Source of the DNA: Mycolicibacterium sp. P9-64 | GTDB lineage: Bacteria > Actinomycetota > Actinomycetes > Mycobacteriales > Mycobacteriaceae | NCBI RefSeq assembly: GCF_008329605.1 | Contig: NZ_NPKO01000003.1 | Location: 620,001 to 684,000 of the forward strand | Direction: 5' to 3' | DNA: 64,000 bases | Part shown: positions 63,027-64,000 of the stretch, in pieces | Position numbering within the stretch: position 1 is the stretch's first letter | How the letters are laid out: every line of letters starts with the position of its first letter | Program-made: the position numbers and the translations under genes | Notes under the pieces: model-generated | Seen by the model: only the letters and a program-made list of their open reading frames with translations | What the model was told of the DNA's origin: nothing | Databases searched by the model: none

Positions 63027-63891
63027 GCACGTGAATCCCCGCGAAACCTTCGGCGGCGGAGTCGCTGTCATCACCGGAGCGGGCGCCGGAATCGGCGCCG
63101 GCGTGGCGCGCTACGCATCGCGGCTCGGCATGACGGTGGTGATCGTCGACATAGACGGTGACGCCGCAGCGGCGTTGCGGGATGAGTTGTCGGCGAACGG
63201 TGCCCGAGCGATCGATGTGGTCTGCGACGTGCGGGACGCGGTTGCGGTCGCCGACCTGGCCGAGAAGTGTTACCGCGATCTCGGGCCGGTAAGGCTGTTG
63301 GTCAACAACGCAGGTATCGAGCAGTTCGGATACTTGTGGGACACACCGGTCGAGAACTGGAATCGGATCGTCGACGTCAACATCACCGGGGTCTTCAACG
63401 GTGTGCGCGCATTCATGCCCAAGATGATCGCCACCGGCGAACCGACCTGGTTATGGAACATGTCCTCCATCGGCGGTGTCGCGTCGGTGCCCCTGCAGAC
63501 GCCCTACATCATGAGCAAGCACGCCGTACTGGCGCTGACCGAATGCCTGCGACTGGAAGTCGACCTCGCGGGGCACCGCCACATTCACGTTCAGGCGGTT
63601 CTCCCAGGCGCGGTGGTATCGAACATCTTCGATACTGCCGGCGGTGTCGCCGATGGTGACGTTGCGGCGGCAGAATCTCAACGCGAGGCCATGCTGAATA
63701 TCAAGGCCGGTGCGATGGACGCCGTGACCGCGGCCGAGGTCGTGTTCGAACAGTCCGCCGATGACCGGTTCTACCTACTCACTCAGCCGGACTATGTCTC
63801 ATCGGCGATGACCGAACGAGCCGAGATCCTCAGCACCCAGCGCGCCCCACGGCTACGCGCCACGCAGCGCTTCGACCCAGCTGCCCACTGA
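63019..63891 (+). CDS. Short-chain dehydrogenase/reductase
   Basis: 290 residues. TGAGAGIG at ~19-26, DVRD, NNAG at ~93, NVNITG-like region, catalytic Ser in NMSSIGG and Tyr-x3-Lys in YIMSKHA. Third SDR of the island besides that at 52418. Start ATG 63019 overlaps the SnoaL-like stop; its own stop overlaps the start of the next gene (TGATG). Confidence 0.9.
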   Translation: MPEHVNPRETFGGGVAVITGAGAGIGAGVARYASRLGMTVVIVDIDGDAAAALRDELSANGARAIDVVCDVRDAVAVADLAEKCYRDLGPVRLLVNNAGIEQFGYLWDTPVENWNRIVDVNITGVFNGVRAFMPKMIATGEPTWLWNMSSIGGVASVPLQTPYIMSKHAVLALTECLRLEVDLAGHRHIHVQAVLPGAVVSNIFDTAGGVADGDVAAAESQREAMLNIKAGAMDAVTAAEVVFEQSADDRFYLLTQPDYVSSAMTERAEILSTQRAPRLRATQRFDPAAH

Positions 63892-64000
63892 TGCGCCGAC
63901 CTCAACTGGATCCCGATGCCGCGGCGCGCGTGGCCGGATTCGGCCCGATCCCGCCGATGCGTCAACGCGGGCTTGACGCGGTCCGCGGAGGCGTTGAAGC
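63891..64000 (+). CDS. Start of an alpha/beta hydrolase (3' end outside window)
   Basis: The ATG at 63891 shares a base with the SDR stop and the frame stays open for the remaining 36 codons. The visible DPDAAARVAGFGPIPPMRQRGL resembles the N-terminus of HSL-type hydrolases found in mycobacteria. Too short for a firm call; catalytic motifs would be outside the window. Confidence 0.5.
   Translation, partial: MRRPQLDPDAAARVAGFGPIPPMRQRGLDAVRGGVE

Noticed and set aside
1..64000. CRISPR arrays, tRNA/rRNA genes, insertion sequences, prophage
   Set aside because: Looked for by eye and not seen; a short degenerate element could be missed without a search.

Overview
The window looks like chromosomal DNA of a rapidly growing mycobacterium (Mycolicibacterium-like). 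The evidence is three near-canonical MspA porins plus one distant relative, a complete yrbEAB-mceABCDEF operon with Mce-associated genes, many FadD/FadE/Ech/SDR genes, GTG and TTG starts with GGAGG-type ribosome sites, and tight ATGA/TGATG overlaps. All assignments were made by eye from protein motifs; no database search was run. No tRNA, rRNA, CRISPR array, insertion sequence or prophage was seen.

Layout. 1-9 kb is an amine/peptide uptake and catabolism area: a flavin amine oxidase (cut by the window edge), two APC permeases, a two-domain FMN/4Fe-4S/FAD oxidoreductase and a CocE-like hydrolase. 9.1-11.1 kb holds three head-to-tail MspA porin genes whose starts lie inside the last codons of the gene before. 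11.2-13.9 kb has an MFS exporter and a TetR regulator. 13.9-15.3 kb has a crotonase-like gene and the scar of a deletion that fused an HsaE-type hydratase to an HsaF-type aldolase. 15.4-27.6 kb is the mce operon with two Mas proteins and three small secreted proteins, flanked at 27.8 kb by a meta-cleavage-product hydrolase. 28.7-38.2 kb is a second oxidative module: FMN reductase, two PhyH dioxygenases around an NtaA-type FMNH2 monooxygenase, another luciferase-like enzyme, an SDR, a copper amine oxidase and a TetR regulator, with several palindromic operator candidates. 38.6-42.6 kb has a distant MspA-like protein, a proline-rich secreted protein, an MFS transporter and a TetR regulator.

43-64 kb is a dense catabolic island: two Baeyer-Villiger monooxygenases, a KshB-like reductase, HsaA- and HsaC-like ring hydroxylase and extradiol dioxygenase, a KstD-like dehydrogenase, an IclR regulator, an HSL esterase, two small ferredoxin-fold-barrel type proteins, two SDRs, an acyl-CoA synthetase, alcohol and aldehyde dehydrogenases, a crotonase, a paired FadE heteromer, a SnoaL-like protein and the start of another hydrolase. 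Together these could take a cyclic ketone or steroid/terpenoid-like compound through dehydrogenation, Baeyer-Villiger ring opening, ester cleavage, ring hydroxylation, meta-cleavage and beta-oxidation. The substrate is not deducible from sequence alone. KshA, HsaB and intact HsaE/F/G are absent from the window, so the island is not simply the classical cholesterol cluster.
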